A stretch of DNA of 64,000 nucleotides from Geomonas subterranea (GTDB lineage Bacteria > Desulfobacterota > Desulfuromonadia > Geobacterales > Geobacteraceae). The DNA lies in the NCBI RefSeq assembly GCF_019063845.1, contig NZ_CP077683.1, positions 2,666,001-2,730,000 of the forward strand, in the 5' to 3' direction. Shown piece by piece: positions 18,849 through 28,982 of the stretch (position 1 is the stretch's first letter; every line of letters starts with the position of its first letter). Position numbers and translations under genes: made by a program. The notes below the pieces were generated by a model. The model was not told the origin of the DNA and ran no database searches. It worked only from the letters and a program-made list of their open reading frames with translations.

Positions 18849-19435
18849 CAGCGGATCCTTTCCACCAGCACCAGGTACGGTGCGGTGTCCGGTCGGTTCA
18901 GTTGCCGGTGGCGCCAGACGTTGAAGCGTCCCGGGTGAAGAGTGGCGGCCCACTGCTCAACCGCGGCAGCCTCCTCGGGGCCGCCGGCATGGCCGGTGTA
19001 GAGGGCGATGGTGACGATCCCGCGCGGGGCCAGGAGTTCCGCAGCCTGCCCCAGCGCGGCCACGGTATTGGCCGGATCGGTGATGAGGCCCGTGTCCCCC
19101 CCGGGGAGGTAGCCCAAGTTGAAGGCGGCGGCGGTTATCCCCTGCGGCACGAAGTCGGCGAGCCGCTCGTGCCCGACCTCGACGAGTCGCACCTGAGCCA
19201 GCCGTCCTTCCCGCTCCAGCAGTTGGCGGGTGGCGTTGATGGCCTGCGGCTGCACGTCGAAGGCCCAGACCGTCCCCCCCTCCCCGACCAGATCCGCGAG
19301 CAGCAGGGTATCGAGGCCGTTGCCGCAGGTGGCGTCCAGCACAAGGTTCCCCGGACGCACCCGCTCCCTCAGAAAGTAATGCGAAAGCGGCACCGCACCG
19401 CGTAAAGATTCAGCCTTGTTGCCAGCCTTCCCCAC
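18848..19435 (-). CDS. Class I SAM-dependent methyltransferase (putative rRNA methylase family)
   Basis: The SAM-binding motif is LDATCGNGLDTLLLADLVG, then FDVQ, AAFNLGYLPGGD as the catalytic-type N-L-G-Y-L-P motif, and a C-terminal YLVLVER strand. This matches the YtqB/PF06962 small methyltransferases, whose targets are poorly defined. I set the start at GTG 19435 with GGGGG upstream, giving MGKAGNKAESLRGAVPLSHY, since relatives begin shortly before the LSHYFL segment. The frame stays open for 102 more codons upstream only because that DNA is a tandem repeat. The gene is coupled to hpnI; a role in hopanoid synthesis is possible but not shown. Confidence 0.75.
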   Translation of the reverse strand: MGKAGNKAESLRGAVPLSHYFLRERVRPGNLVLDATCGNGLDTLLLADLVGEGGTVWAFDVQPQAINATRQLLEREGRLAQVRLVEVGHERLADFVPQGITAAAFNLGYLPGGDTGLITDPANTVAALGQAAELLAPRGIVTIALYTGHAGGPEEAAAVEQWAATLHPGRFNVWRHRQLNRPDTAPYLVLVERIR

Positions 19436-19710
19436 AGTACCCCCAAAAGACCATAGCCATACACCCCCTCGCCCTCCGGGAGAGGGGCAGGGGTGAGGGC
19501 CGGCCTGGGCGTAATAGATTGAGCCCTGTTGCCAGCCATCCCCACAGTACCCCCAAACGACCATCCCCCCCCTCGCCCCCGGGAGAGGGGCAGGGGTGAG
19601 GGCCGGCCTGGGCGTAATAGATTGAGCCCTGTTGCCAGCCATCCCCACAGTACCCCCAAACGACCATACCCCCCCTCGCCCTCCGGGAGAGGGCAGGGGT
19701 GAGGGCCCGG
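19407..19710. repeat. Tandem repeat, about 2.7 copies of a 103-110 bp unit
   Basis: Units begin at 19407, 19517 and 19620. Each contains the start region of the neighbouring methyltransferase (the CCCCACAGTACCCCC block and following bases) and a GC-rich palindrome (CCTCGCC...GGGAGAGGGGCAGGGGTGAGGG). Copies 2 and 3 are nearly identical; copy 1, which overlaps the gene, has diverged. Confidence 0.85.
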
Positions 19711-19762
19711 CCGCGAAGGCAGCCCCTTGTGGCCAAGACAATCCCTCACCTCAAGAGCGGAC

Positions 19763-19782
19763 GGGCGAATGATTATTCGCCC
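19763..19782. repeat. Palindromic repeat A, copy 4
   Basis: GGGCGAATGATTATTCGCCC followed by CCTAC, in the spacer between the tandem repeat and the hpnN 3' end. The spacer 19436-19862 holds only these repeats and no gene that I can support. Confidence 0.88.
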
Positions 19783-19862
19783 CTACGGTGTTGTGCCGTT
19801 CACCCACGTCTTTGGTTTTCTCGGATTTCCTCAGATTTTCTCCGTGGCCAAAGCTTTTGGGT

Positions 19863-22514
19863 CTAGCGTTTTTTCCCCGCCAGCGTCAGCACCGCCGGGA
19901 GGGTGACCATGAACGCTATCTGGCAGGCGACCATCCCAAGCGACATCACCGCGCCGATGCTGAACACCCCCTGGTGCCGCGCCACCATGAGCGCGCCGAA
20001 GCTGGCCATGATGGTAAGCGTGTTCAGCAGCACCCCGACCCCGGTGGAACTGAGGATGACGCCCGCCGCGCTCCCCTCCTCGCGCCGGTACCGGTTGATG
20101 ATGTAGATCCCCGAATCGACCGCTATCCCCAAAACGAGCGGCATGACGATTATGTTGGCCGAGTTGAAGCTGATCCCGAAGAGCCACATGCCGCTCACCA
20201 TGAACAAAAGCCCCACCAGCAGCGGCACCAGCCCGATGAGCGCGTACTTCACGCTCCTAAAGGCGATAAGGAGTATCCCCACGATGGCGACGAAGGCGTA
20301 GATGAAGGCGAGGCGATAGGAGTCGCGCATGATGGTCATGGATTCGTACACCATCACCGGTTCCCCGGTGGCATGAGGATCGACGCTCCTCACCTCGTCC
20401 ACGAAGTTCTTGAGCGGCTCGCGGTTGAAGATCTCCCCCTTGGGGGCAACCTGCAGCATGAGCTTCCCGGTCTTGCCCACGAAACGGGAACGGAGCTCCC
20501 TGGGCACGTCCGCCTCGGTGACCGCCCTGGCCGCGAGGCTCTGCTTCAGGAGCTCGAGCTTTGCCGGAAGCTCCTTGAACATCCCCCCTTGGAAATCCTG
20601 GAGCATCCCCACCGCGTTCTTGTCCCTTTCCTTTTCCAAACCCGCGAAAAACTTGTCCAGGGTCGCCACGAAGGCGGCGGCCTGCTTCGCCTCCGGGCGG
20701 CGGTTCTGCTCCAGCCGCTCCTTGAGCGACACGGCGGCGTTTCTGAAGGACTCGAACACCTTGGGGAGCTCCATGAGGGAGAGGCTCTCCTCGTACGGAA
20801 CGGGCTTCACGTCGGCAAGCTCCGCGCGCAGCGCGGCAAGCTCCGCAAGCTTCTCCTGCTGATGGTCCGGCACCAGGGTGTTCAGGCTCACCACGTGGTC
20901 GACGCTCGGCAGCCGCTCCAGCCTGGCCGTCTTCGCCTGGGCATCCGCGGCGTTATCGGCCATGACCACGGCGAAGTAGCCGCTGTTCTCCTTGCTTCTC
21001 ATCAGCTTGTAGGCGTAGGTCACCGACTCCAGCCCCTTGGCCTGCAGGTTCATGAGGTTGTAGTCGAAGGAGACCCGGGAGAGGGGATAGAGCGAGGCGA
21101 CGCACAGGGCGAGCGTCAGGGCGATCACCAGCTTCGGCCGGCCGAACATGAGACGCGCCAGCACCCCGTGCTCGCCCGGGCGTGCCGCCGTTGCGGGGGT
21201 GCGGGCCTTGCGGTACCGGGTGAGGATCACCAGCAAAGCGGGAAGCACGGTGAAGGTGACCAGGACGCAGATGACGACACCGCCGGCGGCGATGATGCCC
21301 AGTTCGGCAATACCGCGGAAGTCGGTGAAAACGAAGGTGAGGAAAGCGGCTGCGACGGTGGCTGCGGCCATGACGATGGCCCAGACGTTCCTCGTCACTC
21401 CCGTTTCCAGCGCGACCATTTCCCCCGCCCCCAGTTGCAGCTCCTCCTGGTAGCGCAGCACCACCTGGATGCCGTACTCGATGCCGATGCCGATCAACAT
21501 TACGGCAAACACCATGGAGAGGATGTTCAGGTGCCCGACAGCGACGGTGGCGAAGCCGAACGAGAGGGAGATGGCGACCAGCAGTGAAACCATGGCGGCA
21601 AAGACGTTAAGCACCCCGCGGAAGGCGAAGAGGAGCAGGACCACCGTCAGCACCAGGGAGACCACCGTCGCCATGGTGATGTCCTTTTCACTGGTGGTCA
21701 TCTCCTCGTGCTCCAGCACCGGGGTCCCGGTGAGCCCCACGCTCACCCCCTTGAATTCGGGGAGTGCCTTCAGGCGGGCCACCTCGGCGCGGACGACGGC
21801 TATCGCCGCCTTGGCAGGGACGAACCCGGTCATGTCCCGCACCGGGAGCGCGGTCAGTATCTGCTGGCGTCCCGCGCGCGCAAAGGCGGAATCGGGATTC
21901 ATGAAGACGCTTTCCATCGAGGGGACGCCCCCCTTCCCGGTACCGAAGGTGGTGAAGCCGGCCCCCAGCTTGTCCAGCATGAACAGTATTCCCGGGAGCT
22001 CCTTCTCGTCGCCGGCCAGGTAGCGCCCGATGCTGCCGGTCATGTGGGTGAAGAGCGTCTGCACCGAGGGGGACGCGGAGAGCGCCCGCAGGGCCGGCGC
22101 CGCCAAGGTCAAGTTGCGGCGCAGCTCCTTGATGTCCTCCAAAGGCATGAACAGAAGGCCGTTGTCCCGGAAATAGGGGAGCGCGAAGGGATAGAAGACA
22201 TCGGAGAAGTGCGCCTTGTCCCTCACCAGCGCGTCGTGCAGACGGCTCCCGAAGCTCCCCACCTTGTCGGCGTCCTCCCCCTCGATCACCACCACGATGT
22301 CCTCGGTACTGCCGAACTCGGCGCGGAAGGCGCGGTAGTCGCGATTGAAGGAGGTGTTCTGCGGCATCAGGTCGTCGCGGCCGGTGAGAAACTCCATGCG
22401 CTGGGCGGTGAGCCAGATGGAGAGAACGGACAACAGTAGCGCGAAGGTAAGCACCAGCCAGGGGCGGCGCGACGCCAGGGAGAACAAAAGACTCGTTTTG
22501 GGGGCTTCATTCAT
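19863..22514 (-). CDS. hpnN: Hopanoid transporter HpnN (RND superfamily)
   Basis: An 883-residue RND-type inner-membrane transporter that moves hopanoids to the outer membrane in bacteria where it has been studied. The architecture shows a first membrane helix, a large periplasmic loop, about five membrane helices (SSD-like), a second loop with a helical stretch (coiled, around EKLAELAALRAELADVK), and a second set of helices. The ATG at 22514 (MNEAPKTSLL) precedes LLFSLASRRPWLVL, the usual start of the family; an upstream in-frame start has no support. It is divergent from shc, whose product makes the cargo. Confidence 0.92.
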   Translation of the reverse strand: MNEAPKTSLLFSLASRRPWLVLTFALLLSVLSIWLTAQRMEFLTGRDDLMPQNTSFNRDYRAFRAEFGSTEDIVVVIEGEDADKVGSFGSRLHDALVRDKAHFSDVFYPFALPYFRDNGLLFMPLEDIKELRRNLTLAAPALRALSASPSVQTLFTHMTGSIGRYLAGDEKELPGILFMLDKLGAGFTTFGTGKGGVPSMESVFMNPDSAFARAGRQQILTALPVRDMTGFVPAKAAIAVVRAEVARLKALPEFKGVSVGLTGTPVLEHEEMTTSEKDITMATVVSLVLTVVLLLFAFRGVLNVFAAMVSLLVAISLSFGFATVAVGHLNILSMVFAVMLIGIGIEYGIQVVLRYQEELQLGAGEMVALETGVTRNVWAIVMAAATVAAAFLTFVFTDFRGIAELGIIAAGGVVICVLVTFTVLPALLVILTRYRKARTPATAARPGEHGVLARLMFGRPKLVIALTLALCVASLYPLSRVSFDYNLMNLQAKGLESVTYAYKLMRSKENSGYFAVVMADNAADAQAKTARLERLPSVDHVVSLNTLVPDHQQEKLAELAALRAELADVKPVPYEESLSLMELPKVFESFRNAAVSLKERLEQNRRPEAKQAAAFVATLDKFFAGLEKERDKNAVGMLQDFQGGMFKELPAKLELLKQSLAARAVTEADVPRELRSRFVGKTGKLMLQVAPKGEIFNREPLKNFVDEVRSVDPHATGEPVMVYESMTIMRDSYRLAFIYAFVAIVGILLIAFRSVKYALIGLVPLLVGLLFMVSGMWLFGISFNSANIIVMPLVLGIAVDSGIYIINRYRREEGSAAGVILSSTGVGVLLNTLTIMASFGALMVARHQGVFSIGAVMSLGMVACQIAFMVTLPAVLTLAGKKR

Positions 22515-22743
22515 AGGATCATTGACCTTTTCCGCATACAAAATTAAGCCCCTGCAACCTAGCACACACCGGGCGCACAATCAACCGCACCGAGCAAAAT
22601 CATTGTTTTCATTAGGAAAAAAATTCAATACCAGGAAAAAACAGTGTACCTTTTCACAAATACATGGTAGATTTCCAGCCTTGTAACTATGAGTAAAGCA
22701 GCTAGACTGGGTTAAACTGTCCCAATCCGGCAGAAAGGAGTAT
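22515..22743. promoter_or_regulatory. Divergent spacer between hpnN and shc
   Basis: A 229-bp AT-rich gap between two diverging hopanoid transcription units. It must hold promoters for both directions. A plausible plus-strand pair is TTGTAA at 22681 and TAGACT about 16 bases further on. No operator palindrome stands out. Confidence 0.45.
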
Positions 22744-24789
22744 GTGGTGACGTCCCCCTTCAAACACCCCATATCACATGCACTCACCTCATTCAACGGC
22801 ACCGTCAGTGAACCTGAACTGAACGTCGAACACAAGGCAGGGGCGACCGTCCATCAGTTCCCCCCCGCACTCTGGAAGAGTAAGCCGGGCAAGGCAAAGA
22901 GCCCCCTCGACCACGCTATTGAAGGCAGCCGCGACTTCTTCTTTCGTGAACAGCTTCCCAAAGGTTACTGGTGGGCCGAGCTTGAATCCAATGTCACCAT
23001 AACGGCGGAATATATAATGCTGCTCCACTTCCTCGGGCTTGTTGATCACGAGCGCGAGCGCAAGATGAGCAACTACCTCCTCTCCAAACAGACCGAGGAG
23101 GGATTCTGGACCATCTACTACGGCGGTCCCGGCGACCTTTCCACCACCATCGAGGCCTACTTCGCCCTGAAGCTCGCGGGGTACCCCGCCGAGCACCCGG
23201 CACTCCAGAAGGCGCGCGCCTTCATCCTCTCCAAGGGAGGGGTGATCAAGTCGCGCGTCTTCACCAAGATCTTCCTGGCGCTGTTCGGCGAATTTGACTG
23301 GCTCGGCGTCCCCAGCATGCCGGTAGAGCTGAACCTGCTCCCGAACTGGGCCTACATCAACATCTACGAGTTCTCCAGCTGGGCCAGGGCGACCATCATC
23401 CCGCTCTCCATCGTGATGTTCAAGCGGCCGGTGCACAAGCTTCCCCCGGCGCAGAGGGTGCAGGAACTGTTCGTGCGGCCGCCGCGCGCCATCGACTACA
23501 CCTTCACCAAGGAAGAAGGGATCCTCACCTGGAAGAACTTCTTCATCGGCCTGGACCACATGCTCAAGGTCTACGAGAGAAGCCCCATCCGTCCCTTCCG
23601 GAAGCGGGCGATGGCCAAGGCGGAAGAGTGGCTGCTGGAGCACCAGGAGGAGTCCGGGGACTGGGGCGGGATCCAGCCGGCCATGCTGAACGCGGTGCTC
23701 GCACTGAGCGTTCTTGGCTATGATAACGGGCACCCCGCCGTGGCCCAGGGGCTGAAGGCGCTGGAGCACTTCTGCATAGAGACCGACGACCATCTCGTCC
23801 TGCAGTCCTGCGTCTCGCCGGTGTGGGACACGGCGCTCGCCCTCAAGGCGCTCGTCGATTCGGGTGTGCCGTCGGACCACCCCTCCCTGGTGAAGGGCGC
23901 GCAATGGCTTTTGGACCGCGAGGTGAGAAGACCCGGGGACTGGAAGATCAAGTCACCCGACCTCGAGCCCGGCGGCTGGGCCTTCGAATTCATCAACGAC
24001 TGGTACCCCGACGTCGACGACTCCGGCTTCGTCATGATCGCCCTGAAGGGGATCGAGGTGAAGGACCGCAAGGCGATGAACGAGGCCGTGAAGAGGGGCA
24101 TCAACTGGTGCCTGGGGATGCAGAGCAAAAACGGCGGCTGGGGCGCCTTCGACAAGGACAACACCAGGCACATCCTGAACAAGATCCCCTTCGCCGACCT
24201 CGAGGCGCTCATCGACCCCCCCACGGCCGACCTCACCGGCCGGATGCTGGAACTGATGGGGACCTTCGGCTATCCCATCACCTACCCGGCTGCGCAGCGC
24301 GCCCTGGAGTTCCTGAAGAAGAACCAGGAGCCGGAAGGTCCGTGGTGGGGACGCTGGGGGGTGAACTACCTCTACGGAACCTGGAGCGTGCTCTGCGGGC
24401 TCGCCGCCATCGGCGAGAACATGGAGGAGCCCTACATAAAGAAGGCGGTCAACTGGATCAAGTCGCGCCAGAACATCGACGGCGGCTGGGGCGAGACCTG
24501 CGAATCCTACCACGACGCTACCCTGGCGGGGATGGGGGAAAGCACGGCATCGCAGACCGGGTGGGCACTCCTGGGCCTGATGGCGGCCGGCGAGGCGCAG
24601 TCATCCACCGTGGTGCGCGGCATCCAGTACCTGATCTCGACGCAGAAGCAGGACGGAACCTGGGACGAGACGCAGTACACCGGGACCGGGTTCCCCAAGT
24701 ACTTCATGATCAAGTACCACATCTACCGCAACTGCTTCCCGCTCATGGCGCTGGGGACCTACCGGACCCTGACCGGCGCTGCGGAGTAA
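22744..24789 (+). CDS. shc: Squalene-hopene cyclase
   Basis: This enzyme cyclises squalene to hopene/diplopterol on the membrane. The catalytic DVDD (D-x-D-D) motif is at residues 423-426 in YPDVDDSGF. Several QW-type repeats are visible, including QSKNGGWGAFDKDN, SRQNIDGGWGE and TQKQDGTWDETQY. The 681-residue length is normal. There are two consecutive GTG codons at 22744 and 22747; AAAGGAG at 22734-22740 is better spaced for the second, so the true start may be one codon later. hpnA follows 9 bp downstream. Confidence 0.97.
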   Translation: MVTSPFKHPISHALTSFNGTVSEPELNVEHKAGATVHQFPPALWKSKPGKAKSPLDHAIEGSRDFFFREQLPKGYWWAELESNVTITAEYIMLLHFLGLVDHERERKMSNYLLSKQTEEGFWTIYYGGPGDLSTTIEAYFALKLAGYPAEHPALQKARAFILSKGGVIKSRVFTKIFLALFGEFDWLGVPSMPVELNLLPNWAYINIYEFSSWARATIIPLSIVMFKRPVHKLPPAQRVQELFVRPPRAIDYTFTKEEGILTWKNFFIGLDHMLKVYERSPIRPFRKRAMAKAEEWLLEHQEESGDWGGIQPAMLNAVLALSVLGYDNGHPAVAQGLKALEHFCIETDDHLVLQSCVSPVWDTALALKALVDSGVPSDHPSLVKGAQWLLDREVRRPGDWKIKSPDLEPGGWAFEFINDWYPDVDDSGFVMIALKGIEVKDRKAMNEAVKRGINWCLGMQSKNGGWGAFDKDNTRHILNKIPFADLEALIDPPTADLTGRMLELMGTFGYPITYPAAQRALEFLKKNQEPEGPWWGRWGVNYLYGTWSVLCGLAAIGENMEEPYIKKAVNWIKSRQNIDGGWGETCESYHDATLAGMGESTASQTGWALLGLMAAGEAQSSTVVRGIQYLISTQKQDGTWDETQYTGTGFPKYFMIKYHIYRNCFPLMALGTYRTLTGAAE

Positions 24790-24798
24790 CGGCGGCGT

Positions 24799-25791
24799 AT
24801 GAGGGCCTTCGTCACCGGAGCCACCGGTTTCATCGGCGCGAGCATCGTGCGCGAGCTCCTGAAGGACGGGTACCGGGTGCGCGTGCTGGTGCGGCGCGGC
24901 TCGGACCGGCGCAACCTGGCCGGGCTCGACCTCGAGCTGCACGAGGGGGATCTCTCCGACCGCCAGGCGCTGGTCACCGCGCTGTCGGGATGTGACCTCC
25001 TCTTCCATGCCGCCGCCGACTACCGTCTCTGGACCAGGACGCCGCAGGCCATGTACGACGCCAACGTGCTCGGCACCCGCAACATCCTTTCCGCAGCACT
25101 CGCGGCCGGTGTAGGCAAGGTGGTTTACACAAGCAGCGTGGGGACCCTGGGGAATCCCGGCGACGGTACCCCCGGCAACGAGGAGACCCCGGTCGATTTC
25201 AACGACATGGTCGGGGATTACAAGAAGAGCAAGTTCCTGGCCGAGCGCGCGGCGGAGTCGTACCTCGACAAGGGGCTGCCGCTGGTGATCGTCAACCCGT
25301 CGACGCCGGTCGGGCCCATGGATGTGAAGCCGACCCCCACGGGAAAGATCATCGTCGACTTTTTGAACGGGAAGATGCCCGCCTACCTCGACACCGGACT
25401 GAACCTGATAGACGTCGAGGCGTGCGCACGGGGGCACCTCCTCGCGGCGCAGAAGGGAAGGATCGGGCAGAAGTACATCCTGGGGAACCGCAACCTGACG
25501 CTCGCGGGGATCTTCGAGATGCTGTCGGCGTTGACCGGGCTGAAGGCGCCCCGGGTGAAGCTTCCCTACTACCCGATACTGATGGCCGCCTACGCGAACC
25601 ATGCGCTGTCCCTGGTCACCCGTCGCGAACCGCTCATCCCGCTGGCGGGCGTGCAGATGGCGCGGAAGTTCATGTATTTCGACTCCGCCAAGGCGCAGGC
25701 CGAACTGGGGGTGCCGCAGACTCCCGTGGAAGACGCCCTGGAGCGCGCGGTGAAGTGGTTCAAAGACAACGGCTACATACAAAACCGTTAG
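24799..25791 (+). CDS. hpnA: Hopanoid-associated sugar epimerase HpnA
   Basis: A 330-residue extended SDR protein with the NAD-binding TGATGFIG at residues 6-13 and an active-site Y-x3-K (YKKSK). It matches the HpnA family found beside squalene-hopene cyclases. Its substrate is not firmly established; it is thought to act on the hopanoid side chain. It lies between shc and dxs in a plus-strand operon. Confidence 0.93.
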   Translation: MRAFVTGATGFIGASIVRELLKDGYRVRVLVRRGSDRRNLAGLDLELHEGDLSDRQALVTALSGCDLLFHAAADYRLWTRTPQAMYDANVLGTRNILSAALAAGVGKVVYTSSVGTLGNPGDGTPGNEETPVDFNDMVGDYKKSKFLAERAAESYLDKGLPLVIVNPSTPVGPMDVKPTPTGKIIVDFLNGKMPAYLDTGLNLIDVEACARGHLLAAQKGRIGQKYILGNRNLTLAGIFEMLSALTGLKAPRVKLPYYPILMAAYANHALSLVTRREPLIPLAGVQMARKFMYFDSAKAQAELGVPQTPVEDALERAVKWFKDNGYIQNR

Positions 25792-25872
25792 CCACGGAGA
25801 ATATCTGTCTCGGATTTGCTCCGTGGCCAATGTTTTTTGGTTTCTAATCGCTACAGGTTCTCAAGGAGATCC

Positions 25873-27780
25873 ATGTACACATTGCTCAGCAAGATAAACG
25901 GTCCCGACGACCTGAAGAAGCTGGATGCCGAGGAGCTGGTGCTGCTCGCCGGCGAGGTGCGCGGCTTCCTCATGGATACGGTGGCGAAGACCGGCGGACA
26001 CCTGGCCTCCAACCTGGGTGTGGTCGAGCTCAGCATCGCGCTGCACTACTGCTTCGACTCCCCCAAGGACAACATCGTCTGGGACGTCGGCCACCAGGCC
26101 TACACCCACAAGATCCTCACCGGGCGGCGCGACAGCTTCCACACCCAGCGCTGCTACAAGGGGATCAGCGGCTTTCCCAAGCGTTCCGAGTCCCCCCACG
26201 ACGCCTTCGGGGCCGGGCACTCCTCCACCTCCATCTCGGCGGGGCTCGGCCTCGCGGTGGCCCACACGCTCAAGGGTGACGACGCCCGGGTCATCTCGGT
26301 GATCGGGGACGGCTCGCTCACCGGCGGCATGGCACTGGAGGCGCTGAACCAGGCGGGACACCTGAAAAAGAACCTGATCGTCGTCCTAAACGACAACGAG
26401 ATGTCCATCTCGAAGAACGTGGGTGCCCTATCCTCCTTCATCTCGCGCAAGATGACCGGCTCCTACTACCGCGGGCTGAAGAAGGAGATGGAAGGTCTCC
26501 TGGCAGGGATTCCCGCCATCGGCGGCAACATCCTGCATTTCGCCAAGAAGGCGGAGAACTCTCTCAAGGGGTTCCTCACCCCGGGGACGCTCTTCGAGGC
26601 GCTCGGCTTCGAGTACGTGGGCCCCATCGCCGGTCACGACATCCCCACGCTCCTCGGCGTCCTGGAAAACGTGAAGCGGCTGGAAGGCCCGATCCTTCTC
26701 CACGTGATGACCAAGAAGGGAAAAGGCCACGGCCCGGCGGAGGACATGCCGGACAAGTACCACGGCGTCGCCCCCACCAAGCCCGCCAGCGCCACCGCCG
26801 GCAAGCAGGCGCCCCCCTCCTACACCAGCGTCTTCGGCAACACCCTGGTGAAGCTGGGCGAGAAGGACGAGAAGATCCTCGCCATCACCGCGGCCATGCC
26901 CGACGGCACCGGCCTCACCCCGTTCGCGGAGCGCTTCCCGGAGCGCTTCTTCGATGTCGGCATCGCCGAACAGCACGCGCTGACCTTCGCGGCCGGGCTC
27001 GCCGTCGAAGGGTTCCGCCCGGTCGCCGCCATCTACTCGACCTTCACCCAGCGCGCCTACGACCAGGTTTTCCACGACATCTGCCTGCAGAAGCTCCCGG
27101 TGACCCTGGCCCTGGACCGCGCCGGCCTCGTGGGCGACGACGGCCCGACCCATCACGGCGCCTTCGACATCTCCTACCTGCGCCACCTCCCGGAGCTCAC
27201 CGTGATGGCGCCCAAGGACGAGAACGAGTTGCAGCACATGCTGAAGACCGCCATCTATCACGGCCGCCCCGTTTCGTTGCGCTACCCGCGCGGCGCCGGG
27301 TACGGAGTCCGGATGGACAAGGAATTGAAGTCGATCGAGATCGGCAAGGGTGAACTGCTGGTCGAGGGAACCGACCTCACCCTGGTCGCCGTCGGCTCCA
27401 CCGTCTACCCCGCGCTGGAGGCCGCCGCCCTTTTGAAGCAGAAGGGGATCTTCGCCTCCGTCGTGAACGCCCGTTTCGTGAAGCCGTTGGACCGCGACCT
27501 GATCCTCTCCGAGGCCGGACGCACCGGCTGCGTCGTCACCGTCGAGGAGAACGCCCTCCTGGGGGGCTTCGGCAGCGCCGTTTTGGAAGCCATGGCCGAC
27601 GCGGGACTGACGGGCGTGCGGGTGAAGCGCATAGGCATCCCCGACAGCTTCATCGAGCAGGGGAGCCAGTCGCAGTTGCGCGCCGACCTCGGGCTCGACG
27701 GAGCCGGGATCGCCGCCACCTGCCAGGCCTTCCTGAAGGGAGCCGGCAGCGTGCATCCGCAACTGACCGTAGTCAAGTAG
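25873..27780 (+). CDS. dxs: 1-Deoxy-D-xylulose-5-phosphate synthase
   Basis: Dxs condenses pyruvate and glyceraldehyde-3-phosphate with thiamine diphosphate, the entry step of the MEP isoprenoid pathway. The ThDP motif [18 protein letters not shown] begins near residue 145, and the transketolase-type [18 protein letters not shown] lies in the C-terminal half. I start it at 25873 (MYTLLSKI), where AAGGAG sits 4 bases upstream; the product has 635 residues, the usual length. Being in the hopanoid operon, it probably raises precursor supply for squalene. Confidence 0.97.
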   Translation: MYTLLSKINGPDDLKKLDAEELVLLAGEVRGFLMDTVAKTGGHLASNLGVVELSIALHYCFDSPKDNIVWDVGHQAYTHKILTGRRDSFHTQRCYKGISGFPKRSESPHDAFGAGHSSTSISAGLGLAVAHTLKGDDARVISVIGDGSLTGGMALEALNQAGHLKKNLIVVLNDNEMSISKNVGALSSFISRKMTGSYYRGLKKEMEGLLAGIPAIGGNILHFAKKAENSLKGFLTPGTLFEALGFEYVGPIAGHDIPTLLGVLENVKRLEGPILLHVMTKKGKGHGPAEDMPDKYHGVAPTKPASATAGKQAPPSYTSVFGNTLVKLGEKDEKILAITAAMPDGTGLTPFAERFPERFFDVGIAEQHALTFAAGLAVEGFRPVAAIYSTFTQRAYDQVFHDICLQKLPVTLALDRAGLVGDDGPTHHGAFDISYLRHLPELTVMAPKDENELQHMLKTAIYHGRPVSLRYPRGAGYGVRMDKELKSIEIGKGELLVEGTDLTLVAVGSTVYPALEAAALLKQKGIFASVVNARFVKPLDRDLILSEAGRTGCVVTVEENALLGGFGSAVLEAMADAGLTGVRVKRIGIPDSFIEQGSQSQLRADLGLDGAGIAATCQAFLKGAGSVHPQLTVVK

Positions 27781-27811
27781 CAGAGCTTTTGTTTCAGTCA
27801 GGCAGCTAGAC

Positions 27812-27852
27812 GCGGGACAGGCTGAAAGCTTCATCACCCCAGCCTGTCCCGC
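27812..27852. repeat. 13-bp stem hairpin between dxs and hpnH
   Basis: GCGGGACAGGCTG and its exact complement CAGCCTGTCCCGC flank a 15-base loop. There is no T-run, so a processing or partial-termination site is more likely than a full terminator. The GGGACAGGC core matches the hairpins at 17023 and 52804. Confidence 0.7.
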
Positions 27853-27904
27853 AGCCATGTTTATCAGACTTCAACCCAAGAACAGCCGGAAGGATACCTC
27901 TACA

Positions 27905-28903
27905 ATGCGTTTTCCGATGCGATTGAATTACGACCTCACCCGTTACATCGTCGGCAACAAGATGAAGAACCAGGAGAAATACCCCCTGGTCCTCATGCTG
28001 GAGCCGACCCATCTGTGCAACCTCGCCTGCTCCGGCTGCGGCCGCATCAGGGAGTACGCCGACACCATCCAGGAGATGATGAGCCTGAAGGAGTGCCTGG
28101 ACTCCGTGGACGAGTGCCCGGCACCGGTCGTCACCATCACCGGCGGCGAGCCGTTCCTGTATCCCCACATCTTCGAACTGATCGACGAGGTCCTGAAGAG
28201 AGGGAAGCACATCTACCTTTGCACCAATGCCCTGCTCCTGGAGAAGGCGCTGGACACCCTTAAGCCGCACCCGAACTTCGTGATCAACGTGCACCTGGAC
28301 GGCATGGAAGAGACCCACGACCGCATCCTGGAGCGCCCCGGCACCTTCAAGATCGCCATGTCCGCCATCAAGAAGGCCAAGGAGCTCGGTTTCCGTCTCT
28401 GCACCAACACCACCATCTTCAAGGAAACGAACCTCATTGAGATCGAGATGCTGTTTTCCCATCTGAAGGACCTGGGTGTCGACGGCTTCCTGGTCGCCCC
28501 CGGATTCGGGTACGAGGCCGTGGGGGAGAAGCTGTTCCTTGAGCGGCGCGAGATCCAGAAGAAGTTCGAGGCCGTGTACGAGATGAGCAAGCGGTTCCGT
28601 TTCTTCTCGACCCCCATGTATCTCAGGTTTTTAAAGGGTGAGAAGGAACTGGAGTGCACCCCCTGGGGCAATCCGACCCGCAACCCGCGCGGCTGGAAGG
28701 CCCCCTGCTACCTCATCACCGACGAGCACTACGGCAGTTTCGCCGAGATGATGGAAAAGACCCAGTGGGACAAGTACGGCGTAGGCAAGGACCCGCGCTG
28801 CGCCCAATGCATGATGCACTGCGGCTTCGAGCCCAGCGTGGTCGCCGAGGTCGGCAAGAGCTGGAAAGAGATGTGGGAAATGTTCCTGTGGAACCTGACC
28901 TGA
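27905..28903 (+). CDS. hpnH: Hopanoid biosynthesis radical SAM protein HpnH
   Basis: HpnH attaches an adenosyl group to diploptene, the first step of bacteriohopanepolyol side-chain synthesis. The radical-SAM cluster motif is C38-x3-C42-x2-C45 (CNLACSGC), followed by TGGEPFLYP. The C-terminal CAQCMMHCGFE cysteines are characteristic of the family. The start at 27905 (MRFPMRLNYDLTRYI) fits relatives; AAGGA lies about 10 bases upstream. It completes the shc-hpnA-dxs-hpnH run; hpnG is not in the window. Confidence 0.94.
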   Translation: MRFPMRLNYDLTRYIVGNKMKNQEKYPLVLMLEPTHLCNLACSGCGRIREYADTIQEMMSLKECLDSVDECPAPVVTITGGEPFLYPHIFELIDEVLKRGKHIYLCTNALLLEKALDTLKPHPNFVINVHLDGMEETHDRILERPGTFKIAMSAIKKAKELGFRLCTNTTIFKETNLIEIEMLFSHLKDLGVDGFLVAPGFGYEAVGEKLFLERREIQKKFEAVYEMSKRFRFFSTPMYLRFLKGEKELECTPWGNPTRNPRGWKAPCYLITDEHYGSFAEMMEKTQWDKYGVGKDPRCAQCMMHCGFEPSVVAEVGKSWKEMWEMFLWNLT

Positions 28904-28934
28904 GATCAGCAGCTTTAATAAGCCCGTAAAAACA

Positions 28935-28970
28935 AGAAGGGGCAGCCTCACGGCTACCCCTTCTGCATTT
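28935..28970 (+). terminator. Hairpin terminator after hpnH
   Basis: AGAAGGGG and CCCCTTCT arms plus AGCC/GGCT with one mismatch give a 13-position stem with a 4-base loop, followed by GCATTT. It ends the hopanoid operon. Confidence 0.65.
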
Positions 28971-28982
28971 GCACTGCCGGCA

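Noticed and set aside
19435-19741. N-terminal extension of the small methyltransferase
   Set aside because: It translates the tandem repeat three times in different frames and has no counterpart in the family.
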